Source: Site-B1 sp963827785 (GTDB taxonomy: Bacteria; Bacteroidota; Bacteroidia; Flavobacteriales; Flavobacteriaceae). From it: 34,309 bases of DNA. Where the stretch lies: NCBI GenBank assembly GCA_963827785.1, contig CAWHCT010000031.1, forward strand, positions 1 through 34,309, read 5' to 3'. Below, in pieces: positions 8,217 through 16,405 of the stretch; within the stretch, counting starts at the first letter, position 1, and each line of letters opens with the position of its first letter. The notes under the pieces were generated by a model, which saw only the letters and a list, made by a program, of their open reading frames with translations, did not search any database and was not told the DNA's origin. The translations under genes were made by a program, and so were the position numbers.

Positions 8217-8324
8217 TAAAGTATATAAAAAGTCATAAATATTTGTCTTTTTTAATATTTATTTGATTCTTTAAAATGACTATAAACTGTTAATTACATG
8301 ATTTTTGTATTTTTTTAAAAGAGA

Positions 8325-8388
8325 GAAATTTCGTATATTGAGAATTAGACAAATTTTATGTTAATTTATTATTCAAAACATAATTTTG
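8325..8388 (+). promoter_or_regulatory. Shared regulator promoter, copy 1
   Basis: GAAATTTC (8325-8332) is followed 34 bases later (start to start) by TGTTA (8359-8363) and then by TAATTTTG (8381-8388), which matches TAnnTTTG. The start codon is 19 bases further on. The same three elements occur with the same geometry before regulator copies 2 and 3, including the untranslated leader ending GTCACTAAA. The rest of 8163-8324 is AT-rich and holds nothing else that I recognise. Confidence 0.55.
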
Positions 8389-8407
8389 TTGTTAAAAAGT
8401 CACTAAA

Positions 8408-10395
8408 ATGAATAGTGAACTTTCCATGGATCAGGCATTGATCGAGAAACTTACTAAAATTCTTGAAGTTAACCTCGAAAGGGAACATTTTGGTGTTAAA
8501 GAATTTACAAAGGAAGCCGGTTTAAGTCGTTCACAATTACACAGAAAACTACTATCGATCACAGGCAAATCCACGAGTAGATTTATCAGGGATTACAGGC
8601 TGGAAAAAGCCATGGAAATGCTTCAAAACAATTCGGCAACAGCTTCAGAGATTGCTTATCGTGTAGGCTTCAACAGTCCAACCTATTTCAATACCTGCTT
8701 TCATGACTATTATGGGTTTCCTCCCGGTGAAGTTAAATTCAGGGAACCAAAAGTAGAGGATGATGTATAGGAGATCTGAAAATCTGGAGTTAATTGACGA
8801 ATCAAAACTTATTAAAGAATCATCTCCAGTTAAAAAACACCCGTTAAGACATAGAATGGTATGGGTTAATACCATATTTATAGTTTTGCTAAGTGTTATC
8901 AGTTATAATTTATACCAAAATTATAAGGATACTCCGGCAGAAGAAATGGTCAACAGAGAAGGACAGGATCTGTCTATAGCCATACTTCCCTTTAAGAATT
9001 TAAGTGATGATATTGAAAACCAGTATTTCGCCGATGGTGTATCAGGATCCATCCTAAATAAACTGAATTCAATTTCAGATCTGATGATTATCCCTTCATC
9101 AAGTATGGAAAAGTATCGAAATACGAATCTAACAGCATCCGAAATAGCTAATGAGGTCAATGTAATATATCTGCTGGAAGGTTCTGTACAAAGGCATGGA
9201 GATTCCATCAGGGTTATTAGCAGTTTAGTAAATGCTGAAAACCAAGAGCAACTACAATCCTTTGTTTTTGATTGGGAGTATAAAAACATTTTTGATATCC
9301 AGAGCAAGATTGCTTTAGAGATCAGTAAACAGCTGAACTTAAATATTGATCCTGAAAAATTAGAAAGGATGCAAAATCAACCAACCAAAAATATTGAAGC
9401 TTATAATTTGTATTTAAAAGGACGTTACTTCTGGCATCGAAGAACCGAAGAAGACTTAAATAAAATCATTAATTATTTTAACGAGGCACTTGACTAGATT
9501 CTCATTTCGCTTTGGCATACGCAGGATTGGCGGACACCTATTATTGTAATGCTCATGGTATATTTCAATTTAGAAATGCGTGGTAATGCAATACAACAAG
9601 GAGATTCATTGTTTAACTTAAGTAAAAAATATATGGAGAGACCCTATCTATTGATAAGAATAATGCGGAAGCACATGCGACTTTAGGAAAGATTTTATGT
9701 TACAAGGATTGGAATTGGGAAGCTTCTGAAAAGGAATTTCAGGCTTGCAATAAATCTAGATCCAAATTATGCAACTGCCCACCAGTACTATGCTGAATTA
9801 CTTGAAATTGTTGGAAGAGCTAAAGAGGCTCAGAAAGGAAATAGATATCGCATTTAGCCTTAATCCAAATTCCTTAGCTATGAACCTTAATAGTGCCCGA
9901 TTATATCAATATGATGGACGATATGAAAAAGCAATTATCGAAGTTAACAAAGCTCAAGAGATTAATAACTATATTATAGCTACACATATTATAAAATGGA
10001 GTGTTATTCGTATTTGGGAATAGGACGAAGAGGCCATGGCAGAATGGGAATCAGTATTTAAATTATATCCTGAATCATGGTATGGAGTATCCGAATTTTA
10101 GTGAAGGTTTAGAGAGCTGCCTACAAGAAATCTGGAATAAAGGGAACTTGGAAGTTTCATAATGATCTTATGATTAATGCAGAACGAGCTGAGAAATATG
10201 CTGCTCGTATTGCAGTAAACCTGGCCTATCTTGGGAGAGACGGAGAAAGCTTTAGACTGGCTTGACATAGCATACAATACAAACAAACGATTTCTTATTT
10301 TTATAAAAACACAAAATGACCTTAAAATTCTGCAAAATGAACCCAGATTTTTAGCCCTTTTAGAAAAATTGAATCTGGGTGGTTATGAAGAGTAG
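8408..10395 (+). pseudogene. Regulator copy 1 (AraC HTH - TM - TolB-like - TPR), broken by frameshifts
   Basis: Compared with the intact copies at 11377 and 14259, the whole length is recognisable but the frame changes at least six times. The DNA-binding domain is open from 8408 to 8770 (120 residues). A second frame (8760-9497) carries the membrane segment and TolB-like domain and reaches the conserved LYLKGRYFWHRRT. A one-base loss near 9494 ends it. Further shifts occur near 9585, 9655, 9735 and 9832 and after about 10010; an open piece at about 9833-10023 still encodes TPR sequence (RKEIDIAFSLNPNS). The final codons, ending GGYEE, stop at 10395. The promoter and start are intact, so the free HTH domain and the membrane sensor piece could still be made separately: the second frame starts at ATGATG overlapping the first stop. 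Full function is lost. Confidence 0.88.
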
Positions 10396-10459
10396 TTCGT
10401 TTGCTGCCCTACAATATCATTTTTTATAATCTATTTAGTGTTCATTACAATTTATAGAC

Positions 10460-10524
10460 TTCAAATAATGCGTTAAAGACTTCAAAAAAAACTTTAAAAT
10501 CATTGCAACATAGCTGTTATGTAC
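10460..10524 (+). promoter_or_regulatory. Operator-promoter region of the first PepSY-like gene (three direct repeats)
   Basis: Three related segments start at 10460 (TTCAAATAATG), 10481 (TTCAAAAAAAAC) and 10503 (TTGCAACATAGCTG), 21 and 22 bases apart. The third is the best match to the cluster-wide core and continues as TTATGTAC, forming an imperfect inverted repeat. A candidate -7 box, GATCTTTG, follows 22 bases after TGTTA. The start codon is about 72 bases after the third repeat. An adjacent direct repeat AGACTTCAAA occurs at 10456 and 10477. Confidence 0.5.
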
Positions 10525-10588
10525 CACATTTTTAATTGATTGATCTTTGTTTTAGAAAAAAATTATTAACCTTTAAAATTGATTAATC

Positions 10589-11098
10589 ATGAAAAAATTA
10601 TTGCTCGGCTTATTCGTCTTTGGACTTGCCACCCAATTTATGTTTTCACAGGTAGTTAAGCCTATTGAATTATCGGAAGTCAATGTTACTGTAAATTACA
10701 AATACCTTGATGCCATTGATTCAAAAGAAGTTGCAGTACCAGTGAAAATGCTGGAACAAGAAGTTGCTTATTTCAACTTAAAAGAATCCGATCTTTACAG
10801 CGATGAGTATGATACTTATCAAGTGTCCTTTTTCATTCCTCAGGGAAGAATTGTTGCTGCTTATGATAGTGATGGAAAAATTTTACGCACTATCGAACGA
10901 TTTAAAAACATAAAGCTTCCAAGATCAGTTATTGTGTCCATTACCAAAAATTATCCTAAATGGAAAATAGTGGAAGATGCTTATAAAGTAGATTACTACG
11001 GTAAAAGTGGTATTGCTAAAAAACAATATAAGATCAAACTAAAAAACAGGGACAAGAAAATGACCGTGAAAGTTGATGAAGATGGTGAATTCTTATAG
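10589..11098 (+). CDS. Secreted PepSY-like small protein, paralog A
   Basis: The protein has 169 residues. Residues 1-20 form a signal peptide (MKKLLLGLFVFGLATQFMFS). The mature part contains VNYKYLDAIDSKEVAVPV and, at the C-terminus, a beta-rich segment (LPRSVIVSITKNYPKW, YKVDYYGKSGIAKKQYKI, then VDEDGEFL) that looks like the PepSY-like fold in which a helix is followed by strands ending in DxDGxxL. It is therefore probably periplasmic or surface-exposed and ligand-binding; no catalytic motif is seen. It is closely related to the protein at 13482. It follows regulator copy 1, has the repeat operator upstream and a hairpin terminator downstream, and forms its own transcription unit. Some databases may give such proteins a nucleotidyltransferase name; nothing in the sequence supports that. 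Confidence 0.8.
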   Translation: MKKLLLGLFVFGLATQFMFSQVVKPIELSEVNVTVNYKYLDAIDSKEVAVPVKMLEQEVAYFNLKESDLYSDEYDTYQVSFFIPQGRIVAAYDSDGKILRTIERFKNIKLPRSVIVSITKNYPKWKIVEDAYKVDYYGKSGIAKKQYKIKLKNRDKKMTVKVDEDGEFL

Positions 11099-11116
11099 GA
11101 TGCAACCTTTAACTTT

Positions 11117-11146
11117 AAAAACGCAACTTAATTGTTGCGTTTTTTT
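11117..11146 (+). terminator. Terminator after PepSY-like paralog A
   Basis: AACGCAAC and GTTGCGTT pair across the loop TTAATT and are followed by a run of T. The same hairpin recurs after paralog B at 14001-14030. Confidence 0.85.
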
Positions 11147-11161
11147 ATTAGTACGGATCAC

Positions 11162-11247
11162 TTTTAAATCAGATGTGTATATTTCAAAATGTTAATTATA
11201 CGCCGTAATTGAGGAAGGATGCTGATGGTTAATCCTTCTAAATAAAT
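11162..11247 (+). repeat. 86-base intergenic repeat, copy A
   Basis: This stretch is identical, base for base, to 14044-14129. It contains a 7-bp hairpin (GAAGGAT ... ATCCTTC) and two tiny open frames of 7 and 8 codons (from ATGTTAATT and ATGCTGATG). It lies between the terminator of the PepSY-like gene and the promoter of the next regulator copy. It is either a recent duplication remnant or a conserved RNA or control element. Confidence 0.85.
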
Positions 11248-11293
11248 GACATAAACTATTGATTAATTGATTTTTACTCTTTTTTAAAAGCGA

Positions 11294-11357
11294 GAAATTT
11301 CGTATATTCAAGATTGGACAAAATTCATGTTAGGGAATTATTCACAACATAATTTTG
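11294..11357 (+). promoter_or_regulatory. Shared regulator promoter, copy 2
   Basis: GAAATTTC (11294-11301), TGTTA (11328-11332) and TAATTTTG (11350-11357) occur with the same spacing as before copies 1 and 3; the ATG is 19 bases after the -7 box. The -7 region reads ACAACATAATTTTG, which resembles the operator core of the target genes and suggests possible autorepression. Confidence 0.6.
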
Positions 11358-11376
11358 TACATTAAAAGTCACTAAA

Positions 11377-13299
11377 ATGAATAGTGAACTTTCCATGGAT
11401 CAGGCATTAATCGAGAAACTCAAAAAAATACTTGAAGATAATCTCGAAAGGGAACACTTTGGCGTCAAGGAGTTAGCAAAAGAAGCAGGTTTAAGTCGTT
11501 CTCAGTTAAACAGAAAATTACAAGCGATCTTAGGGAAATCCACCTGCAGGTTCATTCGAGAATACAGGCTTGAAAAAGCCATGGGAATGCTACAGAATAA
11601 TGAAGCTACAGCATCAGAAATAGCGTATCGCGTAGGATTTAATAGTCCAACATACTTCAATACCTGTTTTAATCAGTTCTATGGCTATCCACCAGGCGAA
11701 GCCAAGTTCAGAAAGACTTCAGCCAATCAACAAACTGAATCAATAGATACTCCTTTACAATTAAGTGCACGTATAAAAACTATCCGAACTTTTAATAGAA
11801 GATTGGTTTGGATCAATACCATTGCAATCCTGTTATTGGGTGTCCTTGGGTTTAGTTTATATCAAACCTATGTAAAACCACAAAATGACATGGCCTTTAG
11901 CATGAAAGGGGATAAATCCATTGCCATATTGCCTTTTAAAAATTTGAGTGAGGATCCTGAAAACCAATTTTTTGCAGATGGAATATCTGGAACCATTCAA
12001 GCAAACCTCAATAAAATTACAGACCTACGAGTGATTTCATCCTTTAGTATGGAAAAATACAGACATACTACCTTGACTGCAGAAGAGATTGCAAAAGATG
12101 TTAACGTAGAATATTTATTAAATGGTTCTGTATTAAAACATGGCGATTCCATTAGAGTATTAACCAATTTGATAAATGCTAAGACCAATGAGATCGTGAC
12201 GTCCTCTGTATTTGATTGGGAGTATAAAAATATTTTTGAGATTCAACGCAGAATTGCCTCAGATATAGTAAATGAGTTAGAAGTTGCTATCGATCCAGAA
12301 AAATTAGAAATCATACAAACGAATCCAACGAAGAACCTCGAAGCCTACATTTTATATTTAAAAGGACGTTTTTTCTGGCATCGCAGAACCAAAGAAGGCA
12401 TAAACAAAAGCATAGATTATTTTAACCAGGCAATTGCCTTGGATTCAACCTATGCTCTGGCCTATGCAGGTTTAGCAGACGCCTATTTTGTGATGCCTTG
12501 GTATATTAGGGTAAAAGATAAAGATTCGGTGTTTACAATAGCCAAAGACTATGCAGAAAAAACACTTTACCTCGATAAAAATAATGCCCAAGCACATGCA
12601 ACTTTAGGTGGAATTTTTTGTTTTAAAGATTGGAATTGGGAGGCGTCGGAAAAGGAACTTAAGCTTGCCATACAATTAAATCCAAATTATGCAACGGCAC
12701 ACCAATATTATGCCGAGTTACTGGAAATTTTAGGAAGAGCTAAAGAGGCCAGAAAGGAAATAGATCTGGCATTGAGCCTGAACCCGATTTCCTATGTAAT
12801 GACTGTTATTAGTTCCCGTTTATATTATCAAGATGGTCTTTACGAAAAAGCGATTATAGAAGCAAATAAGGCTAAAGAGTTTAACAATAAATCCGGAGGC
12901 GCATATGATATAATTATAAATTGTTATACGTATATGGGAAGGGACGATGAGGCCATGGCAGAATGGGAAGAAGGGTTAAAATTATATCCTGATAAAAATA
13001 TAGAAGTTACTGAAGGGCGTAGAGACGCATTTAAAAAATCCGGTATAAAGGGAGCTTTGAAGTTTCAACATGATCTTAGGATCAATTCTGATAATGCAGA
13101 TAGATGGAAAATGTATATAGCCGGGAACTACGCCTATTTAGGAGAGACCGAAAAAGCCTTGGAATGGCTTGAATTGGCCTATAAAAAGCGAGGCGCAATT
13201 TATAGAATGAAAAGTAACCCAAAATTTAAAAGCCTGCGCAAAGAACCCAGATTTTTAGCACTTTTAGACAAACTTAATTTAGGAGGCTATGACGATTAG
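11377..13299 (+). CDS. Membrane-bound AraC-type regulator with TolB-like and TPR domains, copy 2
   Basis: The protein has 640 residues. Residues about 10-112 are an AraC/XylS helix-turn-helix pair (LAKEAGLSRSQLNRKLQ, then EIAYRVGFNSPTYFNTCF and YPPGEAKFR). Residues 143-163 are the only membrane segment (VWINTIAILLLGVLGFSLY), with basic residues before it, so the N-terminus is cytoplasmic and the rest periplasmic. Residues about 181-310 are a TolB-like amino-terminal domain (SIAILPFKNLSEDPENQFFADG, read here as two parts, and EYLLNGSVLKHGDSIRV). From about 322 to the end there are tetratricopeptide repeats. The order is that of CadC-type one-component regulators with the winged helix replaced by an AraC domain. 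It probably senses a periplasmic ligand or protein and acts on the operator upstream of 13482 and perhaps the other copies. Ligand unknown. Confidence 0.9.
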   Translation: MNSELSMDQALIEKLKKILEDNLEREHFGVKELAKEAGLSRSQLNRKLQAILGKSTCRFIREYRLEKAMGMLQNNEATASEIAYRVGFNSPTYFNTCFNQFYGYPPGEAKFRKTSANQQTESIDTPLQLSARIKTIRTFNRRLVWINTIAILLLGVLGFSLYQTYVKPQNDMAFSMKGDKSIAILPFKNLSEDPENQFFADGISGTIQANLNKITDLRVISSFSMEKYRHTTLTAEEIAKDVNVEYLLNGSVLKHGDSIRVLTNLINAKTNEIVTSSVFDWEYKNIFEIQRRIASDIVNELEVAIDPEKLEIIQTNPTKNLEAYILYLKGRFFWHRRTKEGINKSIDYFNQAIALDSTYALAYAGLADAYFVMPWYIRVKDKDSVFTIAKDYAEKTLYLDKNNAQAHATLGGIFCFKDWNWEASEKELKLAIQLNPNYATAHQYYAELLEILGRAKEARKEIDLALSLNPISYVMTVISSRLYYQDGLYEKAIIEANKAKEFNNKSGGAYDIIINCYTYMGRDDEAMAEWEEGLKLYPDKNIEVTEGRRDAFKKSGIKGALKFQHDLRINSDNADRWKMYIAGNYAYLGETEKALEWLELAYKKRGAIYRMKSNPKFKSLRKEPRFLALLDKLNLGGYDD

Positions 13300-13354
13300 C
13301 ATTATGTTATTTGATTCTATTCTAATTATGGTTATTTGTTAAAAATTTATAAGA

Positions 13355-13419
13355 TTTAAATAAAGCTTTGAATACTTCAAAAAAAACTTTAAAACATTTG
13401 CTTTATAGTTGTTAAGTAC
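13355..13419 (+). promoter_or_regulatory. Operator-promoter region of the second PepSY-like gene (three direct repeats)
   Basis: Related segments start at 13355 (TTTAAATAAAGC), 13376 (TTCAAAAAAAAC) and 13398 (TTGCTTTATAGTTG), again 21 and 22 bases apart, the same geometry as before 10589. The last repeat continues as TTAAGTAC. GATATTTG follows 22 bases after TGTTA as the likely -7 box. The ATG is about 70 bases after the third repeat. Confidence 0.5.
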
Positions 13420-13481
13420 TGCATTACAGTATGTTAGATATTTGTTTTAGAAATTAATCATTAATCATAAAACAAATAGTC

Positions 13482-13982
13482 ATGAAAAAATTATTGTTAG
13501 GTTTGTTAGTATTTGGATTCACCACCCAGTTTATGTTTTCACAGGAAATTGAATTAGCTGAGGTCCACTTAGATGTCAACTACAAATATTTGGAAGCCAT
13601 TGATTCAAAACATACGCCAATAGACGTGAAAAATCTGGAAAAAGAAGCAGCTTTTTACAATATAAAAGAAGCCGACGTTTACAGTGACGAGTATGATAAC
13701 TACAGAGTTTATTTTTATATTCCAAAAGGAAGTATTTTTGCCAACTATGACAGTAATGGTAAAATATTACAAACCATCGAACGGTTTGAAAACATTCAAC
13801 TTCCTAGATCAATTGTAGAAGCCGTTGCACAAGAATATCCGGATTGGACAATTGCAGAAGATGCTTATAAAGTAGATTATTACGGCAAAAGCGGAATTGC
13901 ACAAAAACAATTTAAGGTCAAATTAAAAAAGGAGAATAAAAGCAAGACTCTAAAATTTAACGAAGATGGTGAATTCCTGTAG
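13482..13982 (+). CDS. Secreted PepSY-like small protein, paralog B
   Basis: The protein has 166 residues and is a clear paralog of the one at 10589, with the same signal peptide pattern (MKKLLLGLLVFGFTTQFMFS, cleavage after residue 20) and the same C-terminal block (LPRSIVEAVAQEYPDW, YKVDYYGKSGIAQKQFKV, NEDGEFL). The middle part is more divergent (SKHTPIDVKNLEKEAAFYN). It is followed at 14001 by the same terminator as paralog A. It is placed 182 bases after regulator copy 2 and has its own repeat operator. The pairing of one regulator with one such secreted protein in both modules suggests that the protein is the regulated output or the ligand of the periplasmic TPR domain (inference). Confidence 0.8.
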   Translation: MKKLLLGLLVFGFTTQFMFSQEIELAEVHLDVNYKYLEAIDSKHTPIDVKNLEKEAAFYNIKEADVYSDEYDNYRVYFYIPKGSIFANYDSNGKILQTIERFENIQLPRSIVEAVAQEYPDWTIAEDAYKVDYYGKSGIAQKQFKVKLKKENKSKTLKFNEDGEFL

Positions 13983-14000
13983 GATGCAACCTTTAACTTT

Positions 14001-14030
14001 AAAACGCAACTTAATTGTTGCGTTTTTTTT
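14001..14030 (+). terminator. Terminator after PepSY-like paralog B
   Basis: AAAACGCAAC (14001-14010) pairs with GTTGCGTTTT across TTAATT and runs into a T tract; near-identical to 11117-11146. Confidence 0.85.
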
Positions 14031-14043
14031 TAATACGGATCAT

Positions 14044-14129
14044 TTTTAAATCAGATGTGTATATTTCAAAATGTTAATTATACGCCGTAATTGAGGAAGG
14101 ATGCTGATGGTTAATCCTTCTAAATAAAT
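14044..14129 (+). repeat. 86-base intergenic repeat, copy B
   Basis: Identical to 11162-11247. Flanking intergenic sequence on both sides is also close to copy A, but with substitutions, so this core is the best conserved part of the duplicated intergenic region. Confidence 0.85.
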
Positions 14130-14175
14130 CATATACGCTATTAATTATTTAATTTTTACACTTTTTTAAAAGCGA

Positions 14176-14239
14176 GAAATTTCGTATATTCAAGATTGGA
14201 CAAAATTTATGTTAGAGAATTATACATAACATAATTTTG
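14176..14239 (+). promoter_or_regulatory. Shared regulator promoter, copy 3
   Basis: GAAATTTC (14176-14183), TGTTA (14210-14214) and TAATTTTG (14232-14239) repeat the geometry seen before the other two regulator copies; ATG at 14259. Confidence 0.6.
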
Positions 14240-14258
14240 TACATTAAAAGTCACTAAA

Positions 14259-16205
14259 ATGAATAGTGAACTTTCCATGGATAATGCACTGCTCGAGAAA
14301 CTGACCAAAATTCTTGAAGTCAACCTCGAAAAGGAGGATTTTGGTGTCAAAGAATTGGCAAAGGAAGCAGGTTTAAGCCGTTCGCAATTATATAGAAAAC
14401 TACAATCTCTAACAGGAAAATCTACAAGCAGATTTATTAGGGATTACAGGCTGGAGAAAGCCATGGAGATGCTTCAAAATAATTCGGCTACAGCTTCAGA
14501 GATTGCCTATCGTGTAGGATTTAGCAGTCCAACATATTTTAATACGTGTTTTCACGATTATTTTGGTTATCCTCCGGGAGAAGTAAAATTCAGGAATCCA
14601 AAGGTTACTAAAATTGAAAAGGAATCAGAAAACTTAAAACAGGTTGATAAATCACTTCTTATAAAAGACTCGCCAAAAGTTAAAAAAAGCCTATTAAGAA
14701 AAAGAATGGTTTGGGTTAATACCTTCTTTATTGTTTTGTTAAGCGCAATAAGTTATAATTTATATCAAAATTATAAAGTCACCAGTCATGAAGACAATCT
14801 GAATAAAACTAGCGATAATAAATCCATTGGAGTCCTTCCTTTTAAGAATCTGAGCACAGATCTGGAAAACCAATATTTTGCTGATGGTATGATGGACGAT
14901 ATTTTAAACCAGCTTTCAAAAATCAATAGATTAAGCGTAAAGTCTAGACAGTCTGTAGAAAAATATCGTGGTAGTGATAAATCTATAATGAAAATTGGTA
15001 AAGAATTAGGGGTAGATTATCTTGTTGAAGGAAGTGCACAAAAGCATTCCGACAGCGTTAGAATCATTGCACAACTTATTGATGTTAATACAGATGAGCA
15101 TTTATGGTCTAATAATTATGATTTTGATCTTAAACAGGTCTTTGCTATACAGAGTAACATATCAAAACAAATAGCACACGAATTAAATGCGGTTCTCACT
15201 CGTGAAGAAATCGAACAAATTGAAAAAAAACCTACTCAAAATCTCGAAGCTTATAATTTGTATTTAAAGGGCCGCTTTTTCTGGCATCGGCGAACTGAAG
15301 AAGGTATAAACAAAAGCATTGACTATTTTAAACAAGCTATAGAATTAGATTCCACCTATGCACTGGCTTACGCAGGATTAGCAGATTCCTATTATGTATT
15401 GCCTTTTTATGTGAGTATAGCAGATAGAGACTCGTTATTTAACATAAGCAAAGAATATGGGGAGAAAGCACTATCTATAGATAAAAATAATGCCGAGGCT
15501 CATGCAACTTTAGGTTCAATGTTGTGTTATAGGGATTGGGATTGGGAGGCTTCGGAAAAGAAACTAAAGCTTGCTATAAAATTAGATCCAAATTATGCCA
15601 CGGCTCATCAATATTACTCGGAAGTATTACAAATTTTGGGAAAAACAAAGGAAGCCAGAATAGAAATGGACATGGCGATTAAATTAAACCCAAATTCTTG
15701 GATAATGCATAAGAACAGTGCTGAATTTTACTTAGATCAAGGTCTTTTCGAAAATGCAATTATAGATGCTAACAAGGCTATAGAGTTGGACATAAATAAA
15801 AGACGTCCATACAGCATAATTATGAAATGTTATAGCTATTTGGGAAAGGACGATCAAGCTTTGGCAGTGTGGGAAGAATCTTTAAAAATATTTCCTGATC
15901 ATAATATAAAATTTATTAATGGACTTAGAGATTCATTTAAAAAATCCAGGATGAAAGGCTTTTATAAGTTTACCAATGACTATTGGCTTAAAACAGGTGT
16001 TGCAAATAATGTTCCATTTAGTGTTGCAGAAAACTATGCTTATTTGGGAGAGACCGAAAAAGCTTTGGAATTCCTTGAATTAGCTTATAAAAATCGTAAT
16101 CAGGCTATAATAAACATAAAAACTACATACGATTTTAAAGACCTTCGTAGTGAAACCAGATTTTTAGCCATTTTAAAAAAATTGAATTTGGGTGATTATG
16201 AATGA
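14259..16205 (+). CDS. Membrane-bound AraC-type regulator with TolB-like and TPR domains, copy 3
   Basis: The protein has 648 residues with the same order as copy 2: AraC-type HTH (about 10-112, with LAKEAGLSRSQLYRKLQ and EIAYRVGFSSPTYFNTCF), one membrane segment at 151-171 (VWVNTFFIVLLSAISYNLY) after the basic stretch LLRKRM, TolB-like domain from 189 (SIGVLPFKNLSTDLENQYF) and TPR repeats from about 330 (LEAYNLYLKGRFFWHRR) to the end. Its TolB-like part (YRGSDKSIMKIGKELGVDYL, SNNYDFDLKQVFAIQ) differs clearly from copies 1 and 2, while its HTH and membrane part are close to copy 1. It is followed by a different set of secreted proteins. It likely senses a different periplasmic signal but recognises similar DNA. 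It lies within the tandem array and has the shared promoter. Confidence 0.9.
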   Translation: MNSELSMDNALLEKLTKILEVNLEKEDFGVKELAKEAGLSRSQLYRKLQSLTGKSTSRFIRDYRLEKAMEMLQNNSATASEIAYRVGFSSPTYFNTCFHDYFGYPPGEVKFRNPKVTKIEKESENLKQVDKSLLIKDSPKVKKSLLRKRMVWVNTFFIVLLSAISYNLYQNYKVTSHEDNLNKTSDNKSIGVLPFKNLSTDLENQYFADGMMDDILNQLSKINRLSVKSRQSVEKYRGSDKSIMKIGKELGVDYLVEGSAQKHSDSVRIIAQLIDVNTDEHLWSNNYDFDLKQVFAIQSNISKQIAHELNAVLTREEIEQIEKKPTQNLEAYNLYLKGRFFWHRRTEEGINKSIDYFKQAIELDSTYALAYAGLADSYYVLPFYVSIADRDSLFNISKEYGEKALSIDKNNAEAHATLGSMLCYRDWDWEASEKKLKLAIKLDPNYATAHQYYSEVLQILGKTKEARIEMDMAIKLNPNSWIMHKNSAEFYLDQGLFENAIIDANKAIELDINKRRPYSIIMKCYSYLGKDDQALAVWEESLKIFPDHNIKFINGLRDSFKKSRMKGFYKFTNDYWLKTGVANNVPFSVAENYAYLGETEKALEFLELAYKNRNQAIINIKTTYDFKDLRSETRFLAILKKLNLGDYE

Positions 16206-16274
16206 TAATAGTCTTTTCAAAAATTAAATATTCTAAATACATTATTCTTTCGTTTCTGAACTAATTTTTTCCAT

Positions 16275-16334
16275 GCAACATAATTGAAAACCTTTGCATT
16301 ATAATTGGAAGTTTTTGCACTTTAGTTGTTATGC
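16275..16334 (+). promoter_or_regulatory. Operator of the lipoprotein gene at 16406: three direct repeats, 21-base period
   Basis: GCAACATAATTG (16275-16286), GCATTATAATTG (16296-16307) and GCACTTTAGTTG (16317-16328) start exactly 21 bases apart, two helical turns, so all lie on one face of the DNA. The third is followed by TTATGC. A segment near 16350-16365 (TATCTGTTACTTTCAATC) is shared almost exactly with the promoter of the gene at 18035. This is the clearest of the five arrays. Confidence 0.65.
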
Positions 16335-16405
16335 AGCGCATTATTTTATCTGTTACTTTCAATCTATACTTATTTAATTAATTACTAACAGATAATTTAA
16401 CAATC

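Noticed and set aside
9769..10023. An independent 84-residue gene
   Set aside because: From about 9833 on it is an in-frame TPR fragment of the broken regulator copy 1; its ATG has no significance of its own.
11188..11246. The mini open frames in the 86-base repeat as leader peptides
   Set aside because: At 7 and 8 codons they are too short to judge, and identity between the copies could reflect recent duplication; kept only as a remark.
10589..13982. Naming the small secreted proteins as nucleotidyltransferases, a label I have some memory of for similar proteins
   Set aside because: They have signal peptides and lack the (H/T)xGH nucleotide-binding motif; the C-terminal pattern fits a PepSY-like fold instead.
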